In this document: piece by piece, positions 1 through 6,327 of the stretch | How positions within the stretch are numbered: the stretch's first letter is position 1 | How the letters are laid out: each line of letters starts with the position of its first letter | Assembly: GCA_023430315.1 (NCBI GenBank) | Contig: JAEZAW010000289.1 | Location: 1 to 16,824 of the forward strand | Source of the DNA: Pseudomonadota bacterium | GTDB lineage: Bacteria > Pseudomonadota > Alphaproteobacteria > Rhizobiales > Hyphomicrobiaceae | DNA: 16,824 nucleotides | Direction: 5' to 3' | Notes under the pieces: model-generated | Databases searched by the model: none | Told to the model about the DNA's origin: nothing | The model's input: the letters and a program-made list of their open reading frames with translations, nothing else | Program-made: the position numbers and the translations under genes

Positions 1-40
1 CATCCTAACCTTCTCCCCGTGAAGGACGGAGAGAAGGGAC
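1..40. repeat. Short palindromic repeat (CCTTCTCCCC type), left copy, probably cut by the window edge
   Basis: Positions 9-20 and 26-37 form an inverted repeat with 11 of 12 pairs and a 5-nt loop (CCTTCTCCCCGT / ACGGAGAGAAGG). The flank on the left (catcctaa) continues the similarity seen, in reverse orientation, at 16737-16778. Such CCTTCTCCCC/GGGGAGAAGG palindromes are a familiar intergenic repeat in many proteobacterial genomes. It lies in a non-coding stretch downstream of the CitE-like gene. Function unknown; it may be simply an interspersed palindromic element. Confidence 0.55.
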
Positions 41-71
41 ATGGAGCGTTCGCGGCGACCTCCAAGTCCAT

Positions 72-127
72 AAAAAACGGGGGCTCCGGGGGCGTCCCCC
101 GGTTGGGGTGTGGGGCGAAAGCCCCAC
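72..127 (-). terminator. Two stacked hairpins with T-run, likely Rho-independent terminator of the CitE-like gene
   Basis: Read on the minus strand, 18 nt after the stop of the CitE-like gene comes a perfect 7-bp hairpin (110-116 with 121-127, 4-nt loop). It is followed by a second perfect 7-bp hairpin (86-92 with 96-102, 3-nt loop), a CCCCCG block that could pair alternatively with the first G-run, and then six T (complement of 72-77). The G/C stem followed by a T-run is the standard intrinsic terminator pattern. The exact stem used is uncertain because two pairings compete. Confidence 0.55.
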
Positions 128-144
128 TCGCGAAGCGACTTCTT

Positions 145-1023
145 CTACGAAGCCACACCCGCCGCCTTCGCCCGCGCGATCACCTTCTCCGCGAGCACGA
201 GATGCGGCTTGTCGAGCATTTTGCCGTCGAGGCTCGCGACACCTGCGGCGCCGTCGAACGCTGCGATCACAGCCCGCGCGTGCGCTACCTCCGCTTCGCT
301 CGGCGTGAAGAGCGCGTTGATCGGCCCGACCTGATCAGGATGGATGGCCATCTTGCCGGTAAAGCCGTCGCGGCGCGCCTCGCGCGTCTCCGCTTCGAGA
401 CCTTCGCGATTGCGGAAATCGACATAGACCGTATCGATCGGCTCGACGCCTGCTGCCGCCGCCGTGATGAGACAGAGATCGCGCACGAGACGATAAGGTG
501 ATGTGAACTGCCCGCGCGCGTCGCGATTCGCGAGCGAGCCAACCACGGCGCCGAGATCTTCCGCACCCCAGCTCATGCCGATCATGCGCGTGCTGGCGCC
601 GACATACGACTGCAGGTTCAGCACGGAGATCGGCGTCTCCGTCACGATCGGAAGAATGCGCGTCGCGCCCGAAATCGTGCCGGCCTCGCTCTCGGCATGA
701 CCGAGAGCAATCGAAAGGCGATGCACATCCTCGCCGGAGTTCGGCTTCGGCATGACGAGGCCATCGGGCTTCGAGGACATTACGGCGGCGAGATCGGTCT
801 CCCAGTCGCTGCCGTCGATCGGATTGATGCGCACGTAGAGCAATGGCGCGTTCGCGCTTGACCGCGTTTCACGCACGAAGGCAGCCGTGAGCGTGCGCGC
901 AGCCGGTCGGTTCGCGGGCGCAACGGAATCCTCGAGATCGACGATCAGCGCATCAGCGCCGCTCGCCAGTGCCTTTGCGAGCTTTCTCTCACTGTCACCG
1001 GGGACAAAAAGCAGCGAGCGCAT
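145..1023 (-). CDS. CitE-like CoA-ester lyase (HpcH/HpaI aldolase / citrate lyase beta superfamily)
   Basis: The 292-residue product has the layout of stand-alone CitE-like lyases, Mg-dependent TIM-barrel enzymes that cleave or form acyl-CoA esters such as malyl-CoA, citramalyl-CoA or citryl-CoA in the cytoplasm. Visible family marks are the N-terminal RSLLFVPGD, DALIVDLEDSV near residues 24-34, the substrate-binding Arg in YVRINP (R65), the metal-binding Glu in IVTETP (about 129), GAEDL with a second acidic ligand (154-158), and GKMAIHPDQ (223-231). Length fits the family. The ATG at 1023 has GAGG about 9 nt upstream. It follows the MaoC gene on the same strand with a 91-nt gap, and a hydratase-lyase pair is typical of mesaconyl/itaconyl/citramalyl-CoA metabolism. 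Substrate cannot be settled from sequence; citramalyl-CoA or beta-methylmalyl-CoA lyase are reasonable guesses. Confidence 0.88.
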   Translation of the reverse strand: MRSLLFVPGDSERKLAKALASGADALIVDLEDSVAPANRPAARTLTAAFVRETRSSANAPLLYVRINPIDGSDWETDLAAVMSSKPDGLVMPKPNSGEDVHRLSIALGHAESEAGTISGATRILPIVTETPISVLNLQSYVGASTRMIGMSWGAEDLGAVVGSLANRDARGQFTSPYRLVRDLCLITAAAAGVEPIDTVYVDFRNREGLEAETREARRDGFTGKMAIHPDQVGPINALFTPSEAEVAHARAVIAAFDGAAGVASLDGKMLDKPHLVLAEKVIARAKAAGVAS

Positions 1024-1114
1024 GGGCCATCGCCTCGAAGGAATGTCTGATCATCGCGGTCTGCACAACGGCGACGTGAGGGTCGTATAGCGCGCAGCAC
1101 GGCAGCGAGCCACT

Positions 1115-1573
1115 CTAAGCGGCGACGGGTGCCTTGCGCATGAAGCCGGCGCGGCGGCACTCGGCGACGAGCAGGCCATCCTGGTTATACGCGCGGTGAA
1201 GGAATTCGACGATGCCGGCATCAGGGCGCGACTGGCTCTCACGCAAGGCGACGATCTCCGTTGTTACGCGCAACGTGTCACCGTGGAAGACGGGATGGGG
1301 AAAGCGCACGTCCGTCATGCCGAGATTACCGATCGTCGTGCCGAGCGTGGTGTCGGCGACGGAAATGCCGATCATCAGTCCGAGCGTGAAGAGGCTGTTG
1401 ACGAGCGGCTTGCCCCATTCGGTCTTGGCGGCGAAGTGATGATCGATGTGCAGCGGCTGCGTGTTGAGCGTGAGACAGGAGAACATCATGTTGTCCATCT
1501 CGGTCACCGTCCGCGTGATCGAATGCTCGAAAACACGCCCGATCTCGAACTCCTCGAAGTACAGTCCCGCCAT
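1115..1573 (-). CDS. MaoC-fold (hotdog) acyl-CoA hydratase/dehydratase-like protein
   Basis: The 152-residue product is a single hotdog domain of the MaoC group, which adds water to or removes it from acyl-CoA thioesters. The start at 1573 has GGAG 7 nt upstream and gives the usual MAGLYFEEFEIG N-terminus; a longer frame to 1639 lacks family similarity. The hydratase motif region is FSCLTLNTQPLHID (31-44). H42 is kept, but the position normally filled by the catalytic Asp of R-hydratases (D-x4-H) is Asn (N37). Downstream, GKPLVNSLFTLGL and FPHPVFHGDTL match the helix and substrate-tunnel segments of the family. It lies just upstream of the CitE-like lyase on the same strand and may be co-transcribed. 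Possible roles are mesaconyl-, itaconyl- or methylmalyl-CoA hydration; the Asn could mean a different chemistry or a family-specific variant. Confidence 0.85.
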   Translation of the reverse strand: MAGLYFEEFEIGRVFEHSITRTVTEMDNMMFSCLTLNTQPLHIDHHFAAKTEWGKPLVNSLFTLGLMIGISVADTTLGTTIGNLGMTDVRFPHPVFHGDTLRVTTEIVALRESQSRPDAGIVEFLHRAYNQDGLLVAECRRAGFMRKAPVAA

Positions 1574-1729
1574 GGGTGTCTCCGTCCCGATTCTCTGTGC
1601 GCCGACGACCTGCATGGCGCGCGCCGGCCCGCGCGGCAAGGCGCAGGAATTCCTTCCTAATTTAGCGCTTAATCAGATTGTGCGTGCGGCTCGCATTACA
1701 GCCTCACGCGTATACTGCCGCCAACAGGA

Positions 1730-2512
1730 TCAATAGCGAAACTGTTCCGACAAAATGCGTTCGTCGAGGTCGTGTCCGGGATCGAACATCATGTAGAGAT
1801 CGATGTCGGTCGCCTGGCAGATTTCGACCTGAACGACTGAGCGAAACTCGACGTTATCAGCCACTGCGCTCACCGGGCGCTTCTCGGGTTCCTGGATCCC
1901 AATACCGATGCGTGCCGAGTTGGCGATGAGCGCACCGCGCCAGCGTCGCGGCCGGAATGGGCTGATCGGCGTCACCGCCAGAAGCTGCGCATTGATCGGG
2001 ATGATCGGGCCATAGGCCGAAAGATTATAGGCGGTGGAGCCTGCGGGCGTCGCCACCAGCACGCCGTCGCAGATCAGCTCGTCGAGGCGCACCTGCCCGT
2101 TCACCGAAAGCGAGAGCTTTGCTGCCTGATGCGTCTGACGGAACAGCGCCACTTCGTTGATGGCCAGTGCCTGGTGGCGCTGGCCCGACGCATCGACAGC
2201 CGTCATGGCGAGCGGGCGAATGCGCGCTACCACGGCGCGCTCGAGGCGTCCGATGAGATCGTTCTCGTGGAACTCGTTCATCAGGAAGCCGACCGAGCCG
2301 CGGTTCATGCCGAAGATCGGGATACGGTCGCGCATGAAGCGATGCAGCGTCTGTAGCATGAGGCCATCGCCACCGAGCGCGACAATGGCATCGGCCTCGC
2401 CCGGCGCGGCATTGCCATAGCGCGCGGCGAGCCGATCGAGCGCGCTCTTCGCTTCAGCGACATCGCTCGCCACAAAGGCAATCCGCTCGAACTTCCTGGC
2501 GCTCTCGGCCAT
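1730..2512 (-). CDS. nadK: NAD kinase
   Basis: The product phosphorylates NAD to NADP with ATP in the cytoplasm. From the ATG at 2512 it has 260 residues, normal for short proteobacterial NadK. Diagnostic motifs are VALGGDGLM (45-52, with the catalytic Asp of GGDG), GMNRGSVGFLMNE (68-80), the NE pair in LAINEVAL (119-120) and DGVLVATPAGSTAYNLSAYGPI around 149-170 (Asp plus glycine-rich NAD site). An in-frame ATG at 2545 exists, but the sequence before 2512 is not family-like, and GGAAG lies just upstream of the 2512 codon. It is divergent from cutA across 96 bases and lies 156 nt upstream of the MaoC gene on the same strand. Confidence 0.95.
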   Translation of the reverse strand: MAESARKFERIAFVASDVAEAKSALDRLAARYGNAAPGEADAIVALGGDGLMLQTLHRFMRDRIPIFGMNRGSVGFLMNEFHENDLIGRLERAVVARIRPLAMTAVDASGQRHQALAINEVALFRQTHQAAKLSLSVNGQVRLDELICDGVLVATPAGSTAYNLSAYGPIIPINAQLLAVTPISPFRPRRWRGALIANSARIGIGIQEPEKRPVSAVADNVEFRSVVQVEICQATDIDLYMMFDPGHDLDERILSEQFRY

Positions 2513-2608
2513 CGGCTTCCATCCACGCGCTTGGGGCCCTACCATGCCGGGTGCGGCAAGGCGGGCGCGCGGCGCACTTTAGTGGGCAGGCAAAGGCGGG
2601 CGCAAGCA

Positions 2609-2953
2609 ATGGAAAAAGATAAGCCAATTCTGGTATATGCGACCTTCCCGTCGCCCGCCGAGGCCGAGCGGATCGGCGGCCGGCTGGTCGAGGAGGGGCT
2701 CGCCGCCTGCGTGAACATCCTTCCGGGCATGGTCTCGATCTATATCTGGGAAGGCAAACGCCAGCAGGACGAGGAATGCGCGATGATCATCAAATCGCGC
2801 GCCAGCCTCGCGGCCCCCATCATCCGAACCGTGCGCAGCCTGCACCCCTACGAGAACCCGGCTCTCGTGGTTCTCGATATCGAGGGCGGCTCTCAGCCAT
2901 TTCTGGACTGGATTCTTGCTCAAACGGCCTCGCCGAAGCCCGGTGCGGACTGA
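2609..2953 (+). CDS. cutA: CutA1 divalent-ion tolerance protein
   Basis: The 114-residue protein belongs to the CutA1 family, very stable trimeric cytoplasmic proteins of ferredoxin-like fold linked to copper tolerance; their exact biochemical role is still debated. Seen in the sequence: VYATFPSPAEAERI at the N-terminus, LAACVNILPGMVSIYIWEGK (31-50), IIKSR (60-64) and RSLHPYENPALVVL (76-89), the canonical CutA blocks in order. The ATG at 2609 is chosen because the family starts there and an AAGGCGGG stretch precedes it; an upstream in-frame ATG at 2531 would add an unrelated Arg-rich tail. The gene converges on the fumarase-type gene with only two bases between the stop codons. Confidence 0.93.
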   Translation: MEKDKPILVYATFPSPAEAERIGGRLVEEGLAACVNILPGMVSIYIWEGKRQQDEECAMIIKSRASLAAPIIRTVRSLHPYENPALVVLDIEGGSQPFLDWILAQTASPKPGAD

Positions 2954-2955
2954 TC

Positions 2956-3924
2956 CTATTCGGCTGCCTGCGGCCGCTCTGCCGGCACGCCATCCCATTC
3001 AACGCCAGTGCGGCGCATGTAGTCCGTGAACCAGAGCGGGTCCGTGCGGAACTCGGCGCGCCCGTCGGGATAGATGCGGGCCGTGGCGCGGCGTGAGGAG
3101 AGGCAGAACATATGCACGCTCATGGGCATGCCGCCCGTGTGGCAATACCCGACCTCGATATGACAGTCGACGACCATGCTCGAGCCCATGAAGCCCATGG
3201 CGCCCATGCCGATCGAGTTGCCGATCTCCTTGAGTTCCTCTTCGAGCGCGGCAATCTTCGGATCGGGATTGCGATCCCCGACCGTGCGCAGGCACGCGGC
3301 CTGCTTGCCGAGCACCATGGAAATGTCCTTGGAGCCGCCGAGCCCGACGCCGACGATCGCCGGCTGGCAGGCGAGCCCGCGCTTGCCGAACGCAATGAGC
3401 GTGTCGAGATAGAAGCGTCGGATCCCGTCGAGGCCGTCGCCCGGAAAGAGCATCCGGTAGTCGGAGCCGAAGAGACCGCCCTTGTGCACGGTCGTGAGAT
3501 CAATCCAGTCGCCTTCGGGATGGAACGAATACTCGATCTCGGGCGCGCCGATACCGCAGTTGTTGTCATGGTCCGTGCGCCAGAGCGGGTGCACGCGGTT
3601 CGGCCTGAGCGGGATCGACTGCGTGGCATTGGCTGTCGCGCGGCGCAGCGCCGCCTCTAGTGCCACGGGGCCGCCCTCGATGCGCGAGTCATTGCCCATC
3701 TTCACGTACCAGCGCGGCACGCCGGTATCGCCGCACATGGCGCGGCGGTCCTCCTTGGCGGCCTCGTAGTTCTCCAGCATGGCCTGGATGACGAAGGCAG
3801 AGAGATCGCCTTTCTCCGTGTTCGCGCATTGGCGCAAGCCGCCGAGATAGTCGTCCGGAATCTCGATGGCGGCCTTGGCCATGAGGGCCTCGGCGGTCTT
3901 CTGGAGGGCTGCGATCGGGGTCAT
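2956..3924 (-). CDS. Class I fumarase / L-tartrate dehydratase-type alpha subunit (Fe-S hydro-lyase), without adjacent beta subunit
   Basis: The 322-residue product matches the N-terminal (alpha, TtdA/FumA-N) domain of class I fumarases, oxygen-sensitive [4Fe-4S] hydro-lyases interconverting fumarate/malate, tartrate/oxaloacetate or mesaconate/citramalate. Three cysteines fall in the cluster-ligand contexts: AMCGDTGVP (C64), LACQPAIVGVGLGG (C186) and HMFCLSSRR (C274). NNCGIGAPEI (121-130) and NSIGMGAMGFMG also fit, although MCGDTG replaces the more usual CQDTG. Start at 3924 gives MTPIAALQ; the longer frame to 3984 adds a non-conserved tail. Two-subunit enzymes need a beta subunit of roughly 200 residues, and none is encoded next to this gene: cutA is downstream and the HMG-CoA-lyase-like gene upstream. 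Either the partner is elsewhere or this is a divergent stand-alone form. Confidence 0.85.
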   Translation of the reverse strand: MTPIAALQKTAEALMAKAAIEIPDDYLGGLRQCANTEKGDLSAFVIQAMLENYEAAKEDRRAMCGDTGVPRWYVKMGNDSRIEGGPVALEAALRRATANATQSIPLRPNRVHPLWRTDHDNNCGIGAPEIEYSFHPEGDWIDLTTVHKGGLFGSDYRMLFPGDGLDGIRRFYLDTLIAFGKRGLACQPAIVGVGLGGSKDISMVLGKQAACLRTVGDRNPDPKIAALEEELKEIGNSIGMGAMGFMGSSMVVDCHIEVGYCHTGGMPMSVHMFCLSSRRATARIYPDGRAEFRTDPLWFTDYMRRTGVEWDGVPAERPQAAE

Positions 3925-4013
3925 GGTCAGCTCATGTCGTTGCTTGTGCGCCAAGGCTGCGCTCGGCGGCTGTTCGGTCCGCATACTGGGCCGTCAGGTC
4001 TCGTGCAGCAAGC

Positions 4014-4070
4014 CCATGCGCGCATGGCCCCATGGCGCCTGCCCATATCGCGCGGTCGCGCAATACGGGC
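4014..4070. other. Palindrome and strong hairpin in the gap between HMG-CoA-lyase-like and fumarase-type genes
   Basis: In the 175-base gap, 4014-4027 is a perfect 14-base palindrome (CCATGCGCGCATGG). Positions 4041-4053 pair with 4058-4070 in a 13-bp stem (11 Watson-Crick plus two G-T pairs when read on the minus strand) around a 4-nt loop. No T-run follows on either strand. It lies 30-59 nt after the stop of the HMG-CoA-lyase-like gene on the minus strand and about 120 nt before the fumarase-type start. It could be a terminator-like or mRNA-stabilising structure, or the leader structure of the fumarase-type gene. Confidence 0.4.
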
Positions 4071-4099
4071 CATTTCAGCGGCCCGCAACGGATGCCGTC

Positions 4100-5071
4100 T
4101 CAGGCGGCCTTTGCCGCGCGGATCTGGGCGCGCAAACGCTGCAGCGTGCCGCCGCCCTTGACCGAGCCTGGAAGCGGATGGCCAACGATTTCCTCGGCCA
4201 GCAGGGCCGTTTCGACGAGACGCTCGAGATCGACACCGGTTGCAATGCCCATCTCCTCGCACATGAAGACAAGGTCCTCGGTGCACACGTTGCCGGCCGC
4301 GCTTTTGTGAGCTGCAAAGGGGCAGCCGCCGAGCCCTGCGACAGCCGCGTCATAAATCGCGACACCCATTTCGAGTCCGGCATAGGCATTGGCGATGCCC
4401 ATGCCGCGCGTATCATGAAGATGAAGCGAGAGTTCGAGATCCGGCCAGCGTCCGCGAACGGCACCGACGAGGCGCTTGATCGTCGCCGGCGTCGCCCAGG
4501 CCATGGTATCGGCGAGCGAGAGTGTCTTGATCTTGAGATCGTGCGCGGCCGCGATCTCGAGAACTTGCGCGACGAAACCGAGCAGACGCTCCGTCGGCAT
4601 GTCGCCTTCGAAATTGCAGCCGAACGAGGCCATGATCGAGGCCTTCTCGATCGGGAGACCGTGCGCCTTGTAGAGCGCGATCGAGGTGGACTGTGCGTCG
4701 TAGTTCTCTTTGAGCGTGCGGTTCTGGTTGCGCTTGACGAAGGTCTCGGAAGCCGTCAGCGAGATGCGCCCCGCCATGTCGTAGCGGCCCGAGGCCATGG
4801 CGCGCTCGAAACCCTTATCGTTGAGCCAGAGGCACGTGTAGCTCACGCCGTCGCGCTTTTTGAACCCGGCCGTGACAGCCTCGGCATCAGCCCAGCCGGG
4901 CACGTTCTTGGGATTGACGAACGAGACGCACTGGATCTGCTTGAGGCCTGTCTCGGAAAGACTGTCGATCAGCGCGATCTTGCGCGCCGTCGAAATAGGC
5001 CCCTTCTCGATCTGGAAACCCTCGCGCGGGCCTTCCTCGTTGATGCGAACCGACTTCGGCAAATCACTCAT
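4100..5071 (-). CDS. HMG-CoA lyase family protein (DRE-TIM metallolyase) with Asp-to-Glu change at the metal-binding position
   Basis: The 323-residue product is a TIM-barrel lyase of the HMGL-like family, which cleaves 3-hydroxy-3-methylglutaryl-CoA (or related acids) into acetyl-CoA and an oxo acid. Signature blocks: EEGPREGFQ (12-20), SLADTMAWATP (185-195), the metal-binding HxH in LSLHLHDTRGMG (H217, H219), the catalytic-loop cysteine in AGLGGCPFA (C250) and AAGNVCTEDLVFM (N261). The usual PRDGLQ is PREGFQ here, so the metal-ligand Asp is Glu (E17). The ATG at 5071 (MSDLPKSVRINEEGP) is preferred over an extension to 5119 that lacks similarity. It lies 63 nt downstream of lexA on the same strand. 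Likely roles are leucine degradation or another 3-hydroxyacyl-CoA cleavage; no leucine-degradation partners are visible in the window. Confidence 0.88.
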   Translation of the reverse strand: MSDLPKSVRINEEGPREGFQIEKGPISTARKIALIDSLSETGLKQIQCVSFVNPKNVPGWADAEAVTAGFKKRDGVSYTCLWLNDKGFERAMASGRYDMAGRISLTASETFVKRNQNRTLKENYDAQSTSIALYKAHGLPIEKASIMASFGCNFEGDMPTERLLGFVAQVLEIAAAHDLKIKTLSLADTMAWATPATIKRLVGAVRGRWPDLELSLHLHDTRGMGIANAYAGLEMGVAIYDAAVAGLGGCPFAAHKSAAGNVCTEDLVFMCEEMGIATGVDLERLVETALLAEEIVGHPLPGSVKGGGTLQRLRAQIRAAKAA

Positions 5072-5134
5072 AAGCGCACGTCCCGATACATGGCGGCGGC
5101 TCGATAGCCCCGATCCCAACGATACCTTGCGCGC

Positions 5135-5839
5135 TCAGTAGCGCCGGATCAAGCCCACGAGACGTCCCTGCACTTCAACCTGATCGGGACCGAAATGCCG
5201 CGTCTCGTAATTCGGATTGGCGGCTTCGAGCGAGACCTTCCCACCCTGCCGGAAGATGCGCTTGAGCGTCGCCTCCTCCTTCTCGACCAGCGCCACGACG
5301 ATGTCACCATTGCTCGCCGTATGAGCGCGCCGGATGATGACGGTATCACCGTCGTGAATACCCGCCTCGATAATCGAATCGCCGACTACCTCGAGGGCGA
5401 AATGCTCGCCTTGACCAATCATGTCGGGTGGGCAGAGCACGTCCTGGCTGTGGTCTTGAATAGCGCTGATGGGCACGCCGGCCGCAATGCGACCCATCAT
5501 GGGCACCGCCATTCCAGCATCGGCAGGAGGGGGCATGGGACCGGGTGATGTGCTGCGACCACCCTCGATGACCTGCGGCCGGAAAGCGGGGCGCGGCGTG
5601 GGCGGCTGCGCGTCGTCCTGAAGGGCTTCGGGCAGCTTGACGATCTCGAGCGCACGGGCGCGATGCGGCAGCCGCCTGATGAAGCCGCGCTCCTCGAGCG
5701 CCGTGATCAGCCGGTGGATGCCCGACTTCGACTTCAGGTCGAGCGCCTCCTTCATCTCCTCGAACGAGGGAGGGACACCCGTCTCCTGCACGCGATGATG
5801 GATGAGCAGGAGCAGTTCCTTCTGCTTCGCGGTCAGCAT
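5135..5839 (-). CDS. lexA: LexA repressor, SOS response regulator
   Basis: LexA represses DNA-damage genes and is inactivated by RecA-stimulated self-cleavage. The 234-residue protein has an N-terminal winged helix (1-65: MLTAKQKELLLLIHHRV, VPPSFEEMKEALDLKSKSGIHRLI), a proline-rich linker of about 50 residues, and an S24 peptidase domain. Visible functional residues: the Ala-Gly cleavage bond in RIAAGVPI (A120-G121), the nucleophile Ser in GDSIIEAGI (S155) and the general-base Lys in EATLKRIF (K193). Length and the long linker fit alphaproteobacterial LexA. The ATG at 5839 has GGAG 7 nt upstream. One perfect and one near-perfect SOS box lie 85-123 nt upstream of the start, implying autorepression. 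Confidence 0.97.
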   Translation of the reverse strand: MLTAKQKELLLLIHHRVQETGVPPSFEEMKEALDLKSKSGIHRLITALEERGFIRRLPHRARALEIVKLPEALQDDAQPPTPRPAFRPQVIEGGRSTSPGPMPPPADAGMAVPMMGRIAAGVPISAIQDHSQDVLCPPDMIGQGEHFALEVVGDSIIEAGIHDGDTVIIRRAHTASNGDIVVALVEKEEATLKRIFRQGGKVSLEAANPNYETRHFGPDQVEVQGRLVGLIRRY

Positions 5840-5923
5840 GAGCTCTCCGTTTCAATATCGGCGCGGCACCTGATTCGGGGCCACACCCCTTGCGATCGAT
5901 GACTTGCCGCACACGACATGACC

Positions 5924-5938
5924 GTACAAATCGGGAAC
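5924..5938 (-). promoter_or_regulatory. Imperfect LexA operator (GTTC-N7-GTAC)
   Basis: On the minus strand this reads GTTC, seven bases, GTAC, one mismatch from the alphaproteobacterial SOS box. It lies 85 nt upstream of the lexA start and 9 nt from the perfect box, in opposite orientation. It could be a second, weaker LexA site. The mismatch and short motif mean chance occurrence is possible. Confidence 0.45.
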
Positions 5939-5947
5939 ACCTTAGAT

Positions 5948-5962
5948 GTTCTGGAGTTGTTC
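5948..5962 (+). promoter_or_regulatory. LexA operator (SOS box, GTTC-N7-GTTC)
   Basis: Bases 5948-5951 and 5959-5962 are both GTTC with exactly seven bases between, the direct-repeat operator known for alphaproteobacterial LexA. It lies 109 nt upstream of lexA, the expected place for autoregulation. The same site is 366 nt upstream of the plus-strand small cysteine-rich gene, too far for simple promoter-overlap repression of that gene unless a long leader exists. I found no further perfect copy in the window by eye. Confidence 0.85.
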
Positions 5963-6327
5963 CGCAAGCCCCTTCGATAGGACGCTTTCGCCTGTGCATA
6001 CGTTCCCGCGATGGCCCGCGGGTACGCACTCGGTCGACGCCAGTTCAGGCTGTATTCATGGCTTCCCACGTAGGGTCGCGCGGCTGGCTGGAGGACTTGG
6101 ACTTACCTGTCACTTCCCGAGCCGGCGTCGGGTCTCGAACCCGCGCGACGAATTCCAAGCCCGGAAGCGGCCACGCGTGTCGCGCTTTGGGTGCCACTGC
6201 AGATGCAGCCGTGCATCGCGGCTGCAGCTTTCGAGGATCCGTTCAAGACCTTTTGCTCCCGAGACACGCTACCAGTGGCATAGTTAAAGGGATGTCGCGC
6301 ATCGCGGCGTCCGCTAACGGGTTGACA

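Larger units (their letters stand above)
5840..6327. other. 488-base divergent intergenic region between lexA and the small cysteine-rich gene
   Basis: Besides the LexA sites, the region holds the predicted lexA promoter and leader but no convincing gene. A plus-strand frame is open from 5890, but its N-terminal part looks like random high-GC sequence; only its end, from 6328, looks like a protein. A 15-base stem-loop at 6129-6143 resembles a tRNA T-arm on the minus strand (GGTTCGAGACC), but no matching acceptor, D-arm or anticodon arm surrounds it. No clear promoter hexamers were recognised. Confidence 0.5.

Noticed and set aside
3866..5107. 413-residue open frame on the plus strand opposite the HMG-CoA-lyase-like gene
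   Set aside because: It is antisense to a clearly conserved enzyme, is rich in Arg/Ala/Asp/Glu as expected for the complement of high-GC coding DNA, and shows no motif.
6129..6143. tRNA T-arm-like stem-loop with GGTTCGAGACC on the minus strand
   Set aside because: No acceptor stem complement (GCCGGCG), D-arm or anticodon stem at the right distance, and one T-stem pair is mismatched. It is at most a tRNA 3' remnant or chance.
5840..6327. Possible permuted tmRNA or other structured RNA in the lexA upstream gap
   Set aside because: No tag-peptide coding segment or paired acceptor pieces were found around the T-arm-like stem-loop.
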